Positions 1-23,822 of a stretch of 64,000 nt of DNA are shown one piece after another. The stretch is from contig CP154957.1 of NCBI GenBank assembly GCA_039621445.1, forward strand, positions 1,544,504 through 1,608,503. Direction: 5' to 3'. This stretch comes from Euglena gracilis. Its lineage: Eukaryota > Euglenida > Euglenophyceae > Euglenales. How positions within the stretch are numbered: the first letter of the stretch is position 1; the number at the start of each line of letters is the position of its first letter. Below the pieces are notes generated by a model. It had not been told where the DNA came from, made no database searches, and saw only the letters and a program-made list of their open reading frames with translations. A program made the translations under genes and the position numbers.

Positions 1-543
1 ATGAGACAATATAGTATAATAGAAAATGTGTTCAACAGTAAGAATTACCACGTCGTATGCCATAACAAACAGGGTATCATTTATGCACTCTGATTCACGT
101 CATTTGGCATCGAACCCTGGCCAACAGCTTTCTTGTTTCTCCCCAGGTTGGGGTTGCTGCTTTGCGGCTGCTTGGCTGAGGGGGCACTTCGCTGGAGCCC
201 AAGCCCATGCCCTCGCCACCCGTCATGGGCAGGCTTCAAATATTTTCGCCATCGAGATTTTTTATTGAAAACATTCATTGGCATTGTTACCATCAATGAC
301 AACGCGATTAATGAAAACCATGTCATTCCATGATATGGTTTCATGTTTTATCTGGGTTGATTTTCACATCACTGTAAAACGTCAATGCGTTTGCTGATTA
401 ATCACAAGTCCGCCCTGCGCCACCAGCTTTCTTTGCAATGTGCCTGCAGCACATTCTGCCAGGCGCGTCGCTGTATTGTATTCCTCCCATCGGTGCCCTG
501 TTGACATTGACTGTCCACAGTGTTATGAGATTGTTGTGATGCT
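1..543. other. Intergenic sequence, nothing recognised
   Basis: No exon-like GC3-rich stretch or known motif was found. Short open frames here (for example around 130-330) show no family resemblance. The stretch ends at the 8-bp target duplication (544-551) of the following transposon. Confidence 0.5.
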
Positions 544-584
544 GCGGCGAGCAGACATTCATTTAGTGTGGTACACCAAGGTTG

Positions 585-750
585 TCATTTTGTGATTCAC
601 TGTGGACACCACAAAAATTTTTGTGGTTCACCTGTGGACACCAAAAATTTTTTTGTGGTTCACTTGTGGACACCAAAAAATTTTTTGTGGTTCACCTGTG
701 GACACCAAAGTAATATTTGTGGTTCACATGTGGACACCAAAAAACTTCCA
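585..750. repeat. Subterminal tandem repeats of the hAT-like element, left end
   Basis: About five units of roughly 30 bp, each containing GTGGTTCAC, then TGTGGACACC and an A/T-rich spacer. The same units recur at the right end of this element (about 2175-2335) and in the second copy (about 12410-12570). Repeated subterminal motifs are commonly transposase-binding sites in hAT elements; that role is inferred here. Confidence 0.8.
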
Positions 751-2174
751 ACGCCTCTGACATTTGCATCATTTTCTTTCTCATCAACAGCAATGAAGCA
801 ATCTTCTTTGAACATGTTTGACTCAGGCGGCGTAAGTGGACCTACAATTCTGGAGCTCTAAAAACAGAAGAGGAAGCGGAAAACCACTTCCAAAAAAGGG
901 TCATATTTTTCGATTTTTTTTGAAGAGGTTCTGATTTTGGCCAATTCCGGTGGACGTTTGGCTCACAGTAAAGGAGACCTATACAGTCGAAAACAGACCT
1001 GAGAAGGCCAATTTACTTTCGAATTCTGGTAAAATCAACAAAACCAATCAAGAAATACATGAACAGGAGGAACAGACAAAAACAAGCGTTGTTTCTGCTG
1101 CCGTAAGCCCCGAAGGAACGAAACAGAAAAATTAAAAAATGGAAGCGGTAAATATTGCATTCCGCTTCAAAAGCAGGAGATGTGCAACGAAAACTGAACG
1201 CAATGAATTATACAGAATGTAATGTAAAAATATGCATAATGTTTGCACACCAAAAAGGAAGCGTAAAACCGCTTTGAAAGAATCCGTAAAAAAAATGTTA
1301 TGAATTGAAATGATCAACAATGATCACCAAACGATATTCCAATCCCAATAACAACGAAGAACGTTAACATTTATGAAATTTATGAAGATAACAGAAACTG
1401 GACAAACGGAACAGAAATTGAATGTCATTATCCAAAGTGCATAATGCAAATACGTCAAACCACGTGGAGACAGTTGCACGAGTTACGAAAGGTAGAACAG
1501 GCGAAACGATACAGACCTTCTGTTCACTTCCCCGTGCTTCACTTGGAAGGACATTTCGACATGACATTGGCGTAAAACCTGCAAAAAAAAGCAGAGCAAA
1601 TATGAAGCGGTTATCCGCTTCCTCAGGCTGACATAATACCTTTTAATTATCTCATATTGCCAAACTGCAAAAACCAGAAAATGAGGCTGACACTCACCCT
1701 TCTGAATGAAAAACTATACTGAATGTAGTCTTTCATTGAATGGTCAAGTTGAAGATCTGACACCACAGCAATGAAGTGGCTTTCCGGCTCCTACCTCAAA
1801 ACAAAGCACATGGCATTGCCGATTTTTCAGTCACTTTTTCAGGCACTGAGGCACTCAACTGACATCCCACAATGCCCCAGAACGCTCCTAATGTCCACAG
1901 CCATGCCAAAGCCCCACGATAATGTCGCGTGTTTCTGCTTCCATGAAGCGGAATTCCACTTCATCGACGCCAGTATTTAACTTTTTGATGGTATCCTTGT
2001 TGGGTAAGTTGTCTATAGAGCATGTCTGCTTGAGAACTCTCGATAGCAATCTGTCCAATTCCAACTGCCACGCTTCGTGGATTGAGCCGGGGCCAAGGCT
2101 CAGAATGTGGTTGAGGTGTCTAAAGATCAATCCGCTTTTAGGTGTAAATTTTTTCTTTCGATCCTCAATCAATT

Positions 2175-2335
2175 TTTGTGGACCACAAATTTTTTTGTGG
2201 ACACCACAAAAATTTTTGTGGTTCACCTGTGGACACCAAAATTTTTTTTGTGGTTCACCTGTGGACACCAAAAAATAATTTGTGGTTCACCTGTGGACAC
2301 CAGAAAAAAATTTGTGGTTCACACGTCTTTTGTGA
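2175..2335. repeat. Subterminal tandem repeats of the hAT-like element, right end
   Basis: Four to five further units of the GTGGTTCACCTGTGGACACC repeat precede the right terminal inverted repeat. They run in the same direction as the left-end units, so only the outermost 20 or so bases are truly inverted. Confidence 0.78.
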
Positions 2336-2574
2336 ACCACACTAAATGAATGTCTGGCGGCGAGACGTGTGGTACGAGCCACATTTTCAGGCCCAACCTA
2401 TCTGCACCATAACAAACCAATACTATTAAAACCAGGACCTCTTACACTCAGGGCGGTCCGTAAGGGACAGGATTTTTTTTTTTAGTTAAGGACCGCCCCC
2501 TTAAAAACCCCCCCCCCCCCCAATACGCAGAAAGGCCCCTACATCACCGGTGTTTTTCAACACCTGCCAAATGT

Positions 2575-3560
2575 AATGCCCGATATATTTTTATATTTGT
2601 CCATGACCAATCAACCTCAAAATGATCATTTTGAGAGGAAAAAGAGCAAACTTTCACCCATCAAAATTTCACCTCTAACCATCAAAACGGTGAAGTTCCT
2701 GGTAAACTTCACCGGTGAAGTTCACCGGCCAAGGGTACGCCCTGCCTACCTACCCCTCCCCCCCGGTGAATAACTCTCCGGGGATGGGCAGTCCAACCAC
2801 CTTCTCCTTCCTTGGTGAAGGAGGGACGTGGACTCCTCTCCTCAGGCCCGAGGTGGGTCCCCTGGTGGCACCAATTTTTGGACCCGAAAAATTTTCCCCG
2901 GCGTCTTCGGCGCCGGGTGTATTTTGGACCCATTTTGGGACCCATATAGGAGGTCCCACCAAAAACCCCCCAAAATCCCATTTTTTCACACCTTCCAAAA
3001 ATTCATCATTTTCTCAGAATTTTGATTTTGAGAGGTTTTTGAAGCAAAAAATGTGTCATTGAAAATCAGAAAAAATTCCAAGAGAAAAAATGTCAGTAAA
3101 ATTTGATTGTGCCAAAATTTGGTCCAATTTCTTTGACGTTCGGTTTTTTTTTCACCCCCCTCCAAAATAATACCAGTTTTTAACCCTGAAATTTTTAACC
3201 CTGAAAAAATGTGGGTTTCCATCAAAAAATCATGAATTTTGAGTTTATTTTCAAATTTTCCCCGGCCAACATTCCCGTTTTCCCAAAATTGGTGAAAATG
3301 CTGTGGTGGGGGGGGTCGACCCCCCACCAAGCCTTCCCGTTCTGCCCAGCCCGGGACCGGGGCAATTTTTTGCAATATATGTTGGGGGGTTGCTTGGACA
3401 ACTTGTGACACGCACGCACGCACGCCGGGAGGGTCAGTCTGGCATGGCCGAAAACCTGACCAGATATTTTTTGCATGGGATTTCAAGGATTTTGGATGGG
3501 TTTTGGGTGGGTGGGTCGAGCCTGGGGATACGTGCCACCCCTAAAGAAGGGGGTCGCCAG
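2575..3560. repeat. Dispersed repeat block shared with 9.4 kb and 23.1-24.4 kb
   Basis: Contains the tandem palindrome CTTCACCGGTGAAGTTCACC (about 2706-2730, again at 9417-9440). A phrase reading ACCCATTTTGGGACCCATAT (about 2928-2947) recurs nearly unchanged at about 24039-24058. A poly-G/GTCGAC/poly-C hairpin at about 3304-3325 recurs at 23110, 23916 and 24396. No coding potential was seen. Confidence 0.7.
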
Positions 3561-3875
3561 TAGAATCTATATTTTTGCCCTTGTTGGCCGGATAGCTTTT
3601 CTACACACCGGTCACATTCAAGAACACCCGAAGCCTAAAAGAAAAAGTGGGACATTTTCTGCAAGGAAAGACAAACTGCAACGGATTGCTTATTGGGTGG
3701 GGGGAGTAAACGGTTTTTTCCTCAATTACTCAATGCAATTTTTTTTTCAGATCCCATTGCCCCATGGGGGTAAACGTCTCCGTAGGGATATTTCACTGAG
3801 GAGTTTTTTTGGCGCAAAGTCCACCAATGTCAAATTATCCATGCCACCCGTTGCAGGACCTCCCCCACCTCTGCC

Positions 3876-15286
<11,411 letters not shown>

Positions 15287-16319
15287 GTGCAGGGGCGGGT
15301 GTGAGAAGCGCCACACAACACTGACTCCACCCCAGCCAAGCCCGTCATTTCCGGCCGACAATGACCATGCAGACAGGGGGGGGAGGTTACATCCCCCCCC
15401 CCTGTCCTTGACACGCCTTGTCCATGACACACCCCCCGTGTCAACTGCACTTTTCCCGTACCTAAAAAGAGTAAAGTATTTTTGACACACTTCACGTCTC
15501 TGGAGCTAATTGGTTGCCATTTTCTGCACAGAACCATGGCTTTGAACTCATCTTCTTTTGAGTCTGGTAATTTTTAGTGAGATATGAATGCTCCAATGGA
15601 GTTATTGCTGATGCTATGGTGATTGGGCCCTCAAACCAAGGTCCAGATTACCTGGCCATCAGATATGAGCGAGATGGAAAACTTGTATACAATGAAGGGG
15701 CAGGTCTGAAGCATTTGATGAAGGCCCCGAAGGAAAGACACCGCAGTCCAGCTTTGGAGAGTCCTCGTATGTTTAATATCCGATGTTTTTTGCTATTCCC
15801 ATTCTGTTCAGCCCAAAAGAAACCCAAGCCATCGGGGGTGAAGCTGCCTGGAAGGCACTCAGTCTTACCTTTCCTTCGCCATTGAGATTGACATTGGCAC
15901 TGACGCTGATGACAACCCGTGTGTGCTTCTGGGGAAGGTGGCTTGCCCCACCCCACCAAGAGTGGTCACTTCGCAATTGGTGATGCAGGTCTGCACACCA
16001 CAGCAGACCCCGGCCTTTCCGGGGACAAACAAGCCGATGAAAATTGGTGCTCGCGGATTTCTCTTGAGGCGGGTCCCTGGCACCGCTGTCTGTTTTCTTC
16101 CCAAAAATTGTCCCGCTGGGTGTCTTAGGCCCAATTGTGTCTCCCTCATTATTGAAGCCTTGACTGTGTTCCCCAGATGGTGCTACACAGGCCAGGTGAC
16201 TTTTGGCCCGTTTTGTTGCTTTTTTAGGCTCTGCAATCTGTTCGTGAAGGTTTGCCTGCTGTGGTGTCCGCTTCGACGCAACAGCCATGCTAAATCTGAA
16301 TTTTGAAATTTGTATTTCT

Positions 16320-16925
16320 ATTGCGCCATGTCACAATATAACTCTTAAATTTTTATTCTACATGAGCGTGTTTTCTTTGCGGATGCGCAATGAAAACACA
16401 CTTTGACGCATATGCTGCCATTATTGCGCAAATGCGTAATGATCCCCCATATTTAGAATTACAAAGAAAATTAACATTGCGCATTAATATTTAGAATTAC
16501 AATAAAAAACATTCTGCCAAAGCGCAATATTTTAATTTTTGTAATGAAAAAAACTTTGCGCCATGGCGCAACTGCGCAATGGAGTTCCCTTGTTTCATTA
16601 CCCAGCGCTTAGGGGTTATGCACACAGGGCCCGGGGAGCCCTGTGCCCGTACACTGTAGATGTCCAAGTCGTTATGTTCGTCCCCAGGCCCTGGGGGTAG
16701 GGAGACACTAATTCGGACTGTCTCAGACCTCGGTGTTCGATAACATAACTTTTTTGCAAGATTGCGCATTGGCGCAATTTTACACTTTCAAAGCTAAGTG
16801 CGAGTTAGGCTGGTGTTGCTGTTCACGTGTCCCGGCATTCAAACCTGGGTTTTTGAACCTTTTTCAAAGCGCAATTTTTTTGCGCAATGCAAATGTCAAA
16901 ACCTTAAGTGCAAGTTAGGCCGCCT
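16320..16925. repeat. GCGCAAT-rich repeat segment
   Basis: About a dozen copies of GCGCAAT or its complement ATTGCGC in A/T-rich sequence (for example 16386, 16470, 16524, 16576, 16762, 16868). An AAGTGCRAGTTAGGC phrase occurs twice (about 16795 and 16905) and again near 45247. Possibly a decayed inverted-repeat element; no clear termini were found. Confidence 0.6.
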
Positions 16926-17261
16926 AAGAGTGTTATTACCCCCTGATTGAAAGATGATTCACTTTGTTCAATGGGATCCCTGCCCCCCAAAATCGGCGTT
17001 GATATTGTCCTAGTTCATGTCCCTTTAAAAAGAACTCAGGACAAACATTCAATAATTGCAGCCCCACAAATGGGGATAAAATCCAAACAAAAAAATGCAA
17101 TTAGGGGGGAAAACAGCTAAAGGTAAGGTGTGCTCCTGATATTAAGTGCCAACTGTGCTATGCTTCCTCTCTTTTGTTGCTCTTTTGATTTTGAAACCTG
17201 AAAATATATCAAACTTCACCTTCATTGCCTTTGTGCCTTGCAGAATTCTCAAGCCATTGGC

Positions 17262-17345
17262 TGAGACTTTTATTCCGGTTTTTCCGGTTTATTCCGGTTT
17301 ATTCCGGTTTTCGCTATTCCAGTTTATTCCGGTTTATTCCGGACC
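17262..17345. repeat. Short tandem repeat TTTATTCCGG
   Basis: About seven 10-bp units with small variations. Confidence 0.85.
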
Positions 17346-17936
17346 GGAATATCTCCCTGCCCCTGCTTTTTCCAGCCCTGCACTCGCTCCCCAATTGACG
17401 TTTTCCCCCCTTTTTTCCAGCCGCCCACATTATCGCTTGCAAGATGGCAACGGTCCACCATATGACCCCTCCTCCCTGGAAAAACGAACGGCGGGTCGTT
17501 GCGTTGTAGGCTGCCATATACGTTACTGGGATATCATACACATCTCGAGGGTATCGCTTCTCTGGGCTGGGCATTTGTTCCAGGAACCACTTAAACACCA
17601 ACCCCACAGAGGATAACAGCGCCGCTTTGTGCTGCATCTGTGCAGAGGAATGGATTGATGGCAGGCTGTCGGTTGCTTGGTGCAATACCGAAAATCATGG
17701 TTTTGCACTAAAATTTGTAAAAGTTTCGTAAAACTTCTTTTTCACAAGCGATAATATTTGAATCTGTTGGAAATTATAAGAATGGGCAATGCAAGTTCAC
17801 TACACTTATTTTAGCATAATAAACAATATTAATTATTTTGAAAACGCAAGAGAAATGAGATAGGTGCTTGGGAATCTTCAAAAAAAAGCAACAAGTCATT
17901 CTCAAGCCTGATCGCTGTGTTGGTTTGATGCTGCAG

Positions 17937-18284
17937 GCTGGCGAGATCCGCAGCGGACCGGCGCCAGATTCTCGGGTCACGGTTCACGACGTCAGCCACA
18001 CAGAAGCCACAGCTGGCGATAGCGTCGATAACTCGCTGCAGTGTGGCGACCCGGCGCCTCAGAGTGCCGGGATACCCGTTGACAGCTCGGATGGGGTCTA
18101 CTGCGCTGTTCCGCAGCAGCTGCACCACCGCATCATACGCCTCGACCTTGCCTCCCAGCAAAGAGGGCAGACCCTCCACCACACGCTTCACGTCCACCCC
18201 CAGCCCAGCCAGGTAAGATGTAATCTGCTGTACCCGCTCAACGTCGTACGAGGCAATCGGCGGGTGGCGTTGCAGAAGTCTCGA
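17937..18284 (-). CDS. mTERF-repeat protein, one exon (partial gene)
   Basis: On the minus strand an open frame of 116 codons runs from a TTTAG acceptor-like site at 18285 to a candidate nonconventional donor (CTG then CAG at +4) near 17936. It reads SRLLQRHPPIASYDVERVQQ, ITSYLAGLGVDVKRVVEGLP, then a second unit ending VVNRDPRIWRRSAADLAS. The spacing of Leu-x-x-LG-V, hydrophobic pairs and Pro (GLPSLL, NGYPGTL, RDPRIW) is that of mTERF helical repeats, about two and a half of them. mTERF proteins bind organellar nucleic acid and act in transcription or translation in mitochondria or plastids. No organelle-targeting exon or further repeats were found, so the gene is partial or its other exons are missed. 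GC3 is high, unlike the overlapping + frame. Confidence 0.6.
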
Positions 18285-18299
18285 CTAAACGATCGCTGA

Positions 18300-20984
18300 G
18301 TTCACCGTGCCTGTCCTGGAGATTTTTCCGACAATTTTCATTTCAACTTCACCTTCCAACAGACCAGTCTCAAAAAATTTAGATAGACACTGATTTGATC
18401 AGAAAAAAGCTAAAAATCGTCGACAAATCCCTAGCATTAAACAAAATAGACTCCCCTCGGTAAGCCACTGCCCCCCCCCCCACCCTGAGGCCCAGTGATT
18501 TCAGACTGCTAAAATATGGTACATGGTACAAAATCACAAAGCAGTTTTTGCATGATTGTTCGGATTGGGTTCTTGACCCCCTGAATAATCATCCATTTAT
18601 TTTATGGCCAGGTGGTGAACAGAAACAAAGAAGTGGAAGCACTAAATTAGGCCCCAAATCTAGGCCTAATTTCTACCTGTATTCAAACAAAATTTTCATG
18701 CTGACCCAAATCCCGACAGAAACTTTATCTCTAACCAAATCATCATAACCCTGTACCTCTAATTGCCTAATTATGGCTCACACACGTCGGGGTCATCCCA
18801 TCGGGGGAGAAACAATACTCTGAGGCTTGGGTGCTGGCCATTCGGCATCTTGTTAAACACAAGGCGACCTGCTTGGCTACACCCCACGATAGAGAATTCC
18901 TGGAAAGGTTTTTTTGTTCCTCACTGACTGCCAGAATACTTTCATTAACGGATGCCCAGAAGAAAATGTCTCATCTTGGTTCTTTTTGTACGTTCACAAC
19001 AATGTTTTTTTGGGGGGGGAGTTATTTGGGTACTTGGGGAATCTTTCACTTAAACCAGACACCTTTATCCATGCTGGCTAGACCCCCCCAAGTGTAGGTC
19101 CTCTTTTGTGGAAAAGAAAATCACAAAAAACTGCCCCCAAATAATATTCTCCCTCGCTTGGGCATCCTCCAGCCAAATAACGTTGCTGGGGGGATCCTAT
19201 AACTTCAGCCGACTTCACCTCAGCCGCTGTGTCCGCCGCCGGGAGTGCAGACCCCGGACTGCACTGCCTCCCTCCCTGTGCCACAGCGCTGCCCCCTGCC
19301 CCCCTGCCCTCCTGCCCCCCCCCCCAACCAGAGGACCCCAGCGGCGAGGGGCGCTGGGGGCACCCCTGCCCCCGCAGGTTGCACTCTGAGAGAAGGCCGT
19401 GACCCGGGTAGGCTGAGCTTGAAGGCTTGGCTGGCGGGAGGCACCGGCCGGGCCAGGCATCCAAAGGTTCCTGGTCCTCGGCCGGGGAGAGGTGGTGTAA
19501 CGTGGAGCCCCCACCCCCACCCCCCACACCTCCCCCCACTGTCACCCCACATTTCGACGTCATTGCATACCAATTTTTTGGCACGCAAATCACTTTTGCT
19601 GGCGCACAAAAGGGCTTTTGAGTCTGCCCTGCACAGAGAAGGATGATTTTTTTTATTCTGGGGGGTCTGGAGGCGTGGGGCCCCCCGGACGAGCCTGAAG
19701 GAAGTAAGTCAAAAAATGATGCCAAAAAAGTTGCCTTTTTTATCTTAATTTGTTGATGTGCGCAATGTGTACATGCAATATTGTTTGTGAATGACACTTT
19801 TCACACCTGAGTTTTCCAGCTTTTTTTCCAGCGATTTCCACCCCCCCCCCCACTGTCACCCCTCACATACCCCCCACATCATCCCCCTCTGTCACCCTGT
19901 CCCCCCCCACAGTACTCCACATTTAAGTGTGAGGGCTCCACTTTACGCCATACGACGGCCTTGGCGCTCTGGAGTCCTGAAAAGATGCCAGAAAAGAGGG
20001 TCGAAAAATCGTTCTTTTTGAGGACTTTTTGGATTTTAACCTCAAAACTTTGGCTGAAAAAACTCCCAGCTGGATTTAGAATTCCCGCGTATGCAGCAGA
20101 GTAAAAATCGGTCAGAGGCGACAGAACAGATACTCCTGTTTCGGAATCCTGGATTTCAGGGAAAACCTTCGGAGCGCTTCAATCTCCCCCGTCCCCCCCG
20201 GGAATAGCTGGGGGGGGGGGGGCAGATAGCTGGGGGGGGGGGCATGGTACATGAGCTCAATGCAGTGCAGCAAAAAGTGACAAAAATGCAAAAAAAAAAC
20301 AGCGGACCTCGGGACACCCTCCCCCCCCCCTGCCGAAGTTTCTAACCAGGTCGGCAAGGTCTGTGACAGAAACCCCCCTTTCGATTATCGCGCGGAACCT
20401 TCTTCTGGGAATTTTTTAGGGTTACTAAAAGGGCACTGCTTTGCTCACGTTGGCGATCATATTTAAAAAAAAACAAAAAAAACATTTTCTACTTTGAAAA
20501 CAACAACAAAAATACTTCCAAAAAAAAAAAGGAAAATTTCATGGAAAAAACCTCATCATGAAACACCCTAACCACACTTCGGGGGGTCGGCATGCCGTGG
20601 CGAGGGGTCCGGCTGGGGGGGGGTGAGGGGGGGGTTTGGCGTGACAAGGGGGTCCGGAGGGGGGGGGGAGGGGTGCGCGGGGGTCTGCCAAAATTTTTTT
20701 CTCTGGTGGGCCTGACAAGGCGTGGCGAGGGGGTGTGAAAAGGGGGGGGAGGGGGGGGTAAAATGGCGTGGCGAGGGGGTTGGTGGGGGGGGGGGGAGGA
20801 CACCCTTCAAATACTGTTAAGTTCAAAAGCTGCCAAAAATGGTCAAAAAAAAAAAACTGCAAAAAAATGCAATTTTGTGAGTTTTTTCCCGTTTTGGAGG
20901 GGGAAGGAAGTGTTGGAAAGACGACCCAGAAGTTACCAAAAACAATGGAAAATATGTTCTTTCAATGGGGGCTCTGTGCGGAAT
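18300..20984. other. Non-coding, no gene recognised
   Basis: AT-rich at first, then poly-C/poly-G rich (19300-20780). A GC-rich patch at 19195-19500 opens frames on both strands, but none shows a family motif. Microsatellite-like G runs dominate 20580-20800. Confidence 0.45.
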
Positions 20985-20987
20985 AAT

Positions 20988-22010
20988 GGCCATGCTACTT
21001 CTGGAGGTCGGGCCGACCATTGGCCATGGCTTATCGACCTCTGGAGGTCAGGCCGACCAGGTCGGCCGACCTCCACTGTACTGCAATACCCCCCCTTTTT
21101 GGAAATTTAAGCCCCCCCCTCCCTCAAAAATTTGATTCTCTTATTTCAATTCGAAATGAATCCTTAGAAACGTCAAAAAACGTCCCAAATTCAAAAAAAA
21201 ATTGTAAAAAACGGCCAAATCAGGTGAGATCCATGGCCAATGACAAAAATTCCTTTGGTGTGCAATGCCCAAACCCTGACCCTGACCCTGACCCTGACCC
21301 TGACCCTGACCCTAACCCAGCTCTTTTATCCCATATTGAAAGAAAAAAAATAAAGAACGCGAACTCAGTCGGCCTACGGCCTCCCCGGGGGGGGGGGGGG
21401 GGCTGCCGCCCCCCCCCCCCCGGACCCCCCCCTCCGCCCAAAACAACAAAATCCCCTTGTGTGTGCAAGGCAAGGATGGCCAAAACGCGCGCCCCAACAA
21501 ACTCCCTTTGTGCTGACTAAATCGGATTTCAGTGACGATCGGATAGCAAACAAATATCTTCTTTGAGGCCAGAAAAGTTTTTGATGTTTGCAGCCTGCTG
21601 TTCAGAAACGTGATAAATTGGCCCCTACAAGGTACCAGCTACCCCAAAGAGCCGCCCAACTGGGGTTAATACACATGGGGGGACCCTCGCTCGGCGCCTT
21701 CGGCGCCCCCCATTTTTTTTAACCTTATTTGGGCAGCTCTTTGGGTTCGCTGGGTACCACAGGGTTTGGCCAAGGGTTTGGATGCTTTTGAAAAGGAAAC
21801 CTACTGAGGTCGTTTCTATCGACCATGTGTTCGGCTTGACCTCCAAGTGGTCGGGCCGACCATATGGTCGGTAACCCAAACAGGTCTGGCCGACCAGGTC
21901 GGCCCGGCCTATAGTCAAAAGTCCTTTGAAACGGGGGGGGGGTAATGCGGGACAGTGGTGTTTTCGGTCGACCTCCAGAGGTCGGCCCGACCTCCAGAAC
22001 TAGCATGGCC
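20988..22010. mobile_element. 1,023-bp inverted-repeat element rich in GGTCGGCCGACC palindromes
   Basis: Left end GGCCATGCTACTTCTGGAGG matches the reverse complement of the right end at 19/20, and the match continues through TCGGGCCGACC. A 3-bp AAT flanks each side (20985-20987, 22011-22013); this is short enough to be chance. Internal palindromes such as GGTCGGCCGACC occur near both ends (about 21045-21075 and 21848-21910). A block at 21395-21480 (poly-G, CTGCCGCC, poly-C, GCAAGGCAAGGATGGCC) is shared with the element at 30944-31810. Confidence 0.78.
21273..21321. repeat. CCCTGA tandem array ending in CCCTAA
   Basis: Seven consecutive CCCTGA units followed by CCCTAACCC, close to a telomere-type repeat. 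It lies inside the 20988-22010 element. Confidence 0.88.
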
Positions 22011-22013
22011 AAT

Positions 22014-22994
22014 ATTACGCCCGGGGCCTTCAATGGGGGAGCACACGGCTGGCCGACTGCGTGACGGAAGCCGGGTCATTTTGTTCAACTGCATGTGGGT
22101 GGCAAATGCCCAATTTGGTGTGCCAGTTCGGAAATTTGAGAGGCAATTTAGTCTGCACTGGAAACTGGGAAAGGGTCGTTTTTTTTTTGGGCTGATTTCC
22201 GGGCACGCTCGGGACTGGGGGCTGACCCTGTGTCAAGGCAAAAAAATTTTAATTTGAATTTTGCCTGGTGTATTCACCTCGCATACAAGCGAAGCACATT
22301 GTCAGGGTGGTTCGTGTTTTTTCCAAACCAAGATGCGAAGCCATTGGCAGGCTTGGTGTTCCAAACCAAGGACCGTCATTTGTTCACCGTCCGTGGAGCT
22401 GAGGGCCAGCCAATTGCTGGGTGTGAAAACGGTCGAGAATTGAATCAGAAGTCAAAAAAAAACACATTCTTTTTGAATGGATGGGGGGTGTCGACCCCCT
22501 GAATCTGGCTGCTTTTTGGATATTTTCCTGGTCCTGGCTGCTTTTTTCAAACTGAGAATCACCCCCTCCTGGAGGAGGGGTGGGTGGGTCCGGTGCCGGA
22601 CCCACCCATTGGATACCTGGGCCAGAGGCAGGGGTTTTTTTTAGTCGTAAACCCCCCAGGGTGGGAAGGGGAGTTGGGTGGGTGAGTCTGGCCCGGGGGG
22701 GTTGGGTAATGGGGTGGGATTTTTTTTTTTTTTCGGCGATTTTTTTTAGAAAAAAGGGGGGGTTGGTTTGGGGCTGCAGGGTGGTGGTGGGGGGGTTTGA
22801 GGTGTGTGGGTGGGAGGGGTGGTTTTTAAAAAGAAGGTGTGGGGGCGTCCCTTTAAAATAAGGCTTTTTAGGCCGGTCTTTTTGGGGGGGGAGAATGGGT
22901 GGTTCTCGTGTCATTGGGGTGGGGGAGGTCAAGCTAGAGATCCCGGAGTCTCCTTGCTGGGCCCCCAAAATGGGTTGTAAATCAGAGTGTGTGT

Positions 22995-23032
<38 letters not shown>

Positions 23033-23100
23033 TGTGTGTGTGTGTGTGGTGTGTGGGTGTGTGAGTGGTTGACATTTTTTGTTTTTTTGTAGATAAATCG
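22014..23100. other. Non-coding, G-rich, no gene recognised
   Basis: Open frames near 22030-22250 have poor codon bias. A (GT)n run occupies about 22990-23075. Confidence 0.45.
22990..23075. repeat. (GT)n microsatellite
   Basis: Imperfect GT/GGT run. Confidence 0.85.
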
Positions 23101-23744
23101 TCAAAGCCAGGGTGGTGGGGGGTCGACCCCCCCACCCCCTGCATGGTGGGTGGGGGGGGGGAGGGGGGTCTTCCTGTAGGGGGGTGAGGGAAATTTTTGA
23201 CCCTATTTTTTTTGGGGAATAGAAAAAAAAATTTTTTTGAGAGTTTGGAAGAAATGCCATTGAGAAGAAAATCCAGAGAAAAAATATTGGTTGTGCCCGC
23301 CCCCTTTTTTTTTCCCCTCCATATACTTTTCGGTGCCTTTGGCGCCAAATTTTTTTTAGAAAATGTGCTATTTTTGGCATTTTTCGTGATTTTTGACCAT
23401 TTTCCGGGAAAAGTGGGTGGGTCCCCCAGGTGGGGTGGCCCCCCCCCCCCGCCCAGGGGGTTGGTGGTGGGGGGACCCCCCTCAGAGACCCTTGTGTGGG
23501 CATCGGCGTGCCCCGTTTAAAAAGCCGCCGGAAGGAAACCGCCCCCCCCCCCCGGCCTCCCCGGGGCGCGCCGCAGTCCCCTTCCGGACCCGGACCGTCT
23601 CGCAGGCCCTCCCGGTCACTCCGCCGTGGTCATTCGCCGGGCGCTGGCCCGTCAGGGATTTGGTGTGGTTTGCTACCCCCCCCTCCCCTGGGCGGAGGTC
23701 TCCTTGCTGGGCCCCCAAACCTTCTGGAGTTCAAATCATCGGTG

Positions 23745-23787
<43 letters not shown>

Positions 23788-23791
23788 CGTG

Positions 23792-23822
<31 letters not shown>

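Larger units (their letters stand above)
552..2356. mobile_element. hAT-like non-autonomous transposon, complete, CAG...CTG ends with 8-bp target duplication
   Basis: The first 20 bases (CAGACATTCATTTAGTGTGG) are identical to the reverse complement of the last 20. The element is flanked by a perfect 8-bp direct repeat GCGGCGAG at 544-551 and 2357-2364, which is the target-site length typical of the hAT superfamily. Just inside both ends lie several copies of a roughly 30-bp subterminal repeat built around GTGGTTCACCTGTGGACACC. The 1.4-kb interior has no long open frame or transposase motif, so the copy is non-autonomous. A second, right-truncated copy sits at 12371-13345 inside an intron of the cysteine protease gene. 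Superfamily assignment rests only on termini and duplication length; no transposase is present to confirm it. Confidence 0.88.
15299..17936. other. Non-coding or unassigned region after the last C1A exon
   Basis: The expected C1A exons with the catalytic His (NHAVxxVGYG) and Asn (NSWG) were looked for and not seen. A 102-codon frame at 15577-15885 (containing GPDYLAIRYERDGKLVYNEG) has low GC3 and no recognised family, so it is left unassigned. Repeats at 16320-16925 and 17262-17345 are listed separately. Confidence 0.5.

Noticed and set aside
15577-15885. 102-codon frame considered as the next cysteine-protease exon
   Set aside because: No His or Asn active-site motif, AT-rich third positions unlike the other exons, and no matching junctions.
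17868-18299. 143-codon + strand frame opposite the mTERF exon
   Set aside because: Poorer third-position bias and no motif; the minus frame has the repeat pattern.
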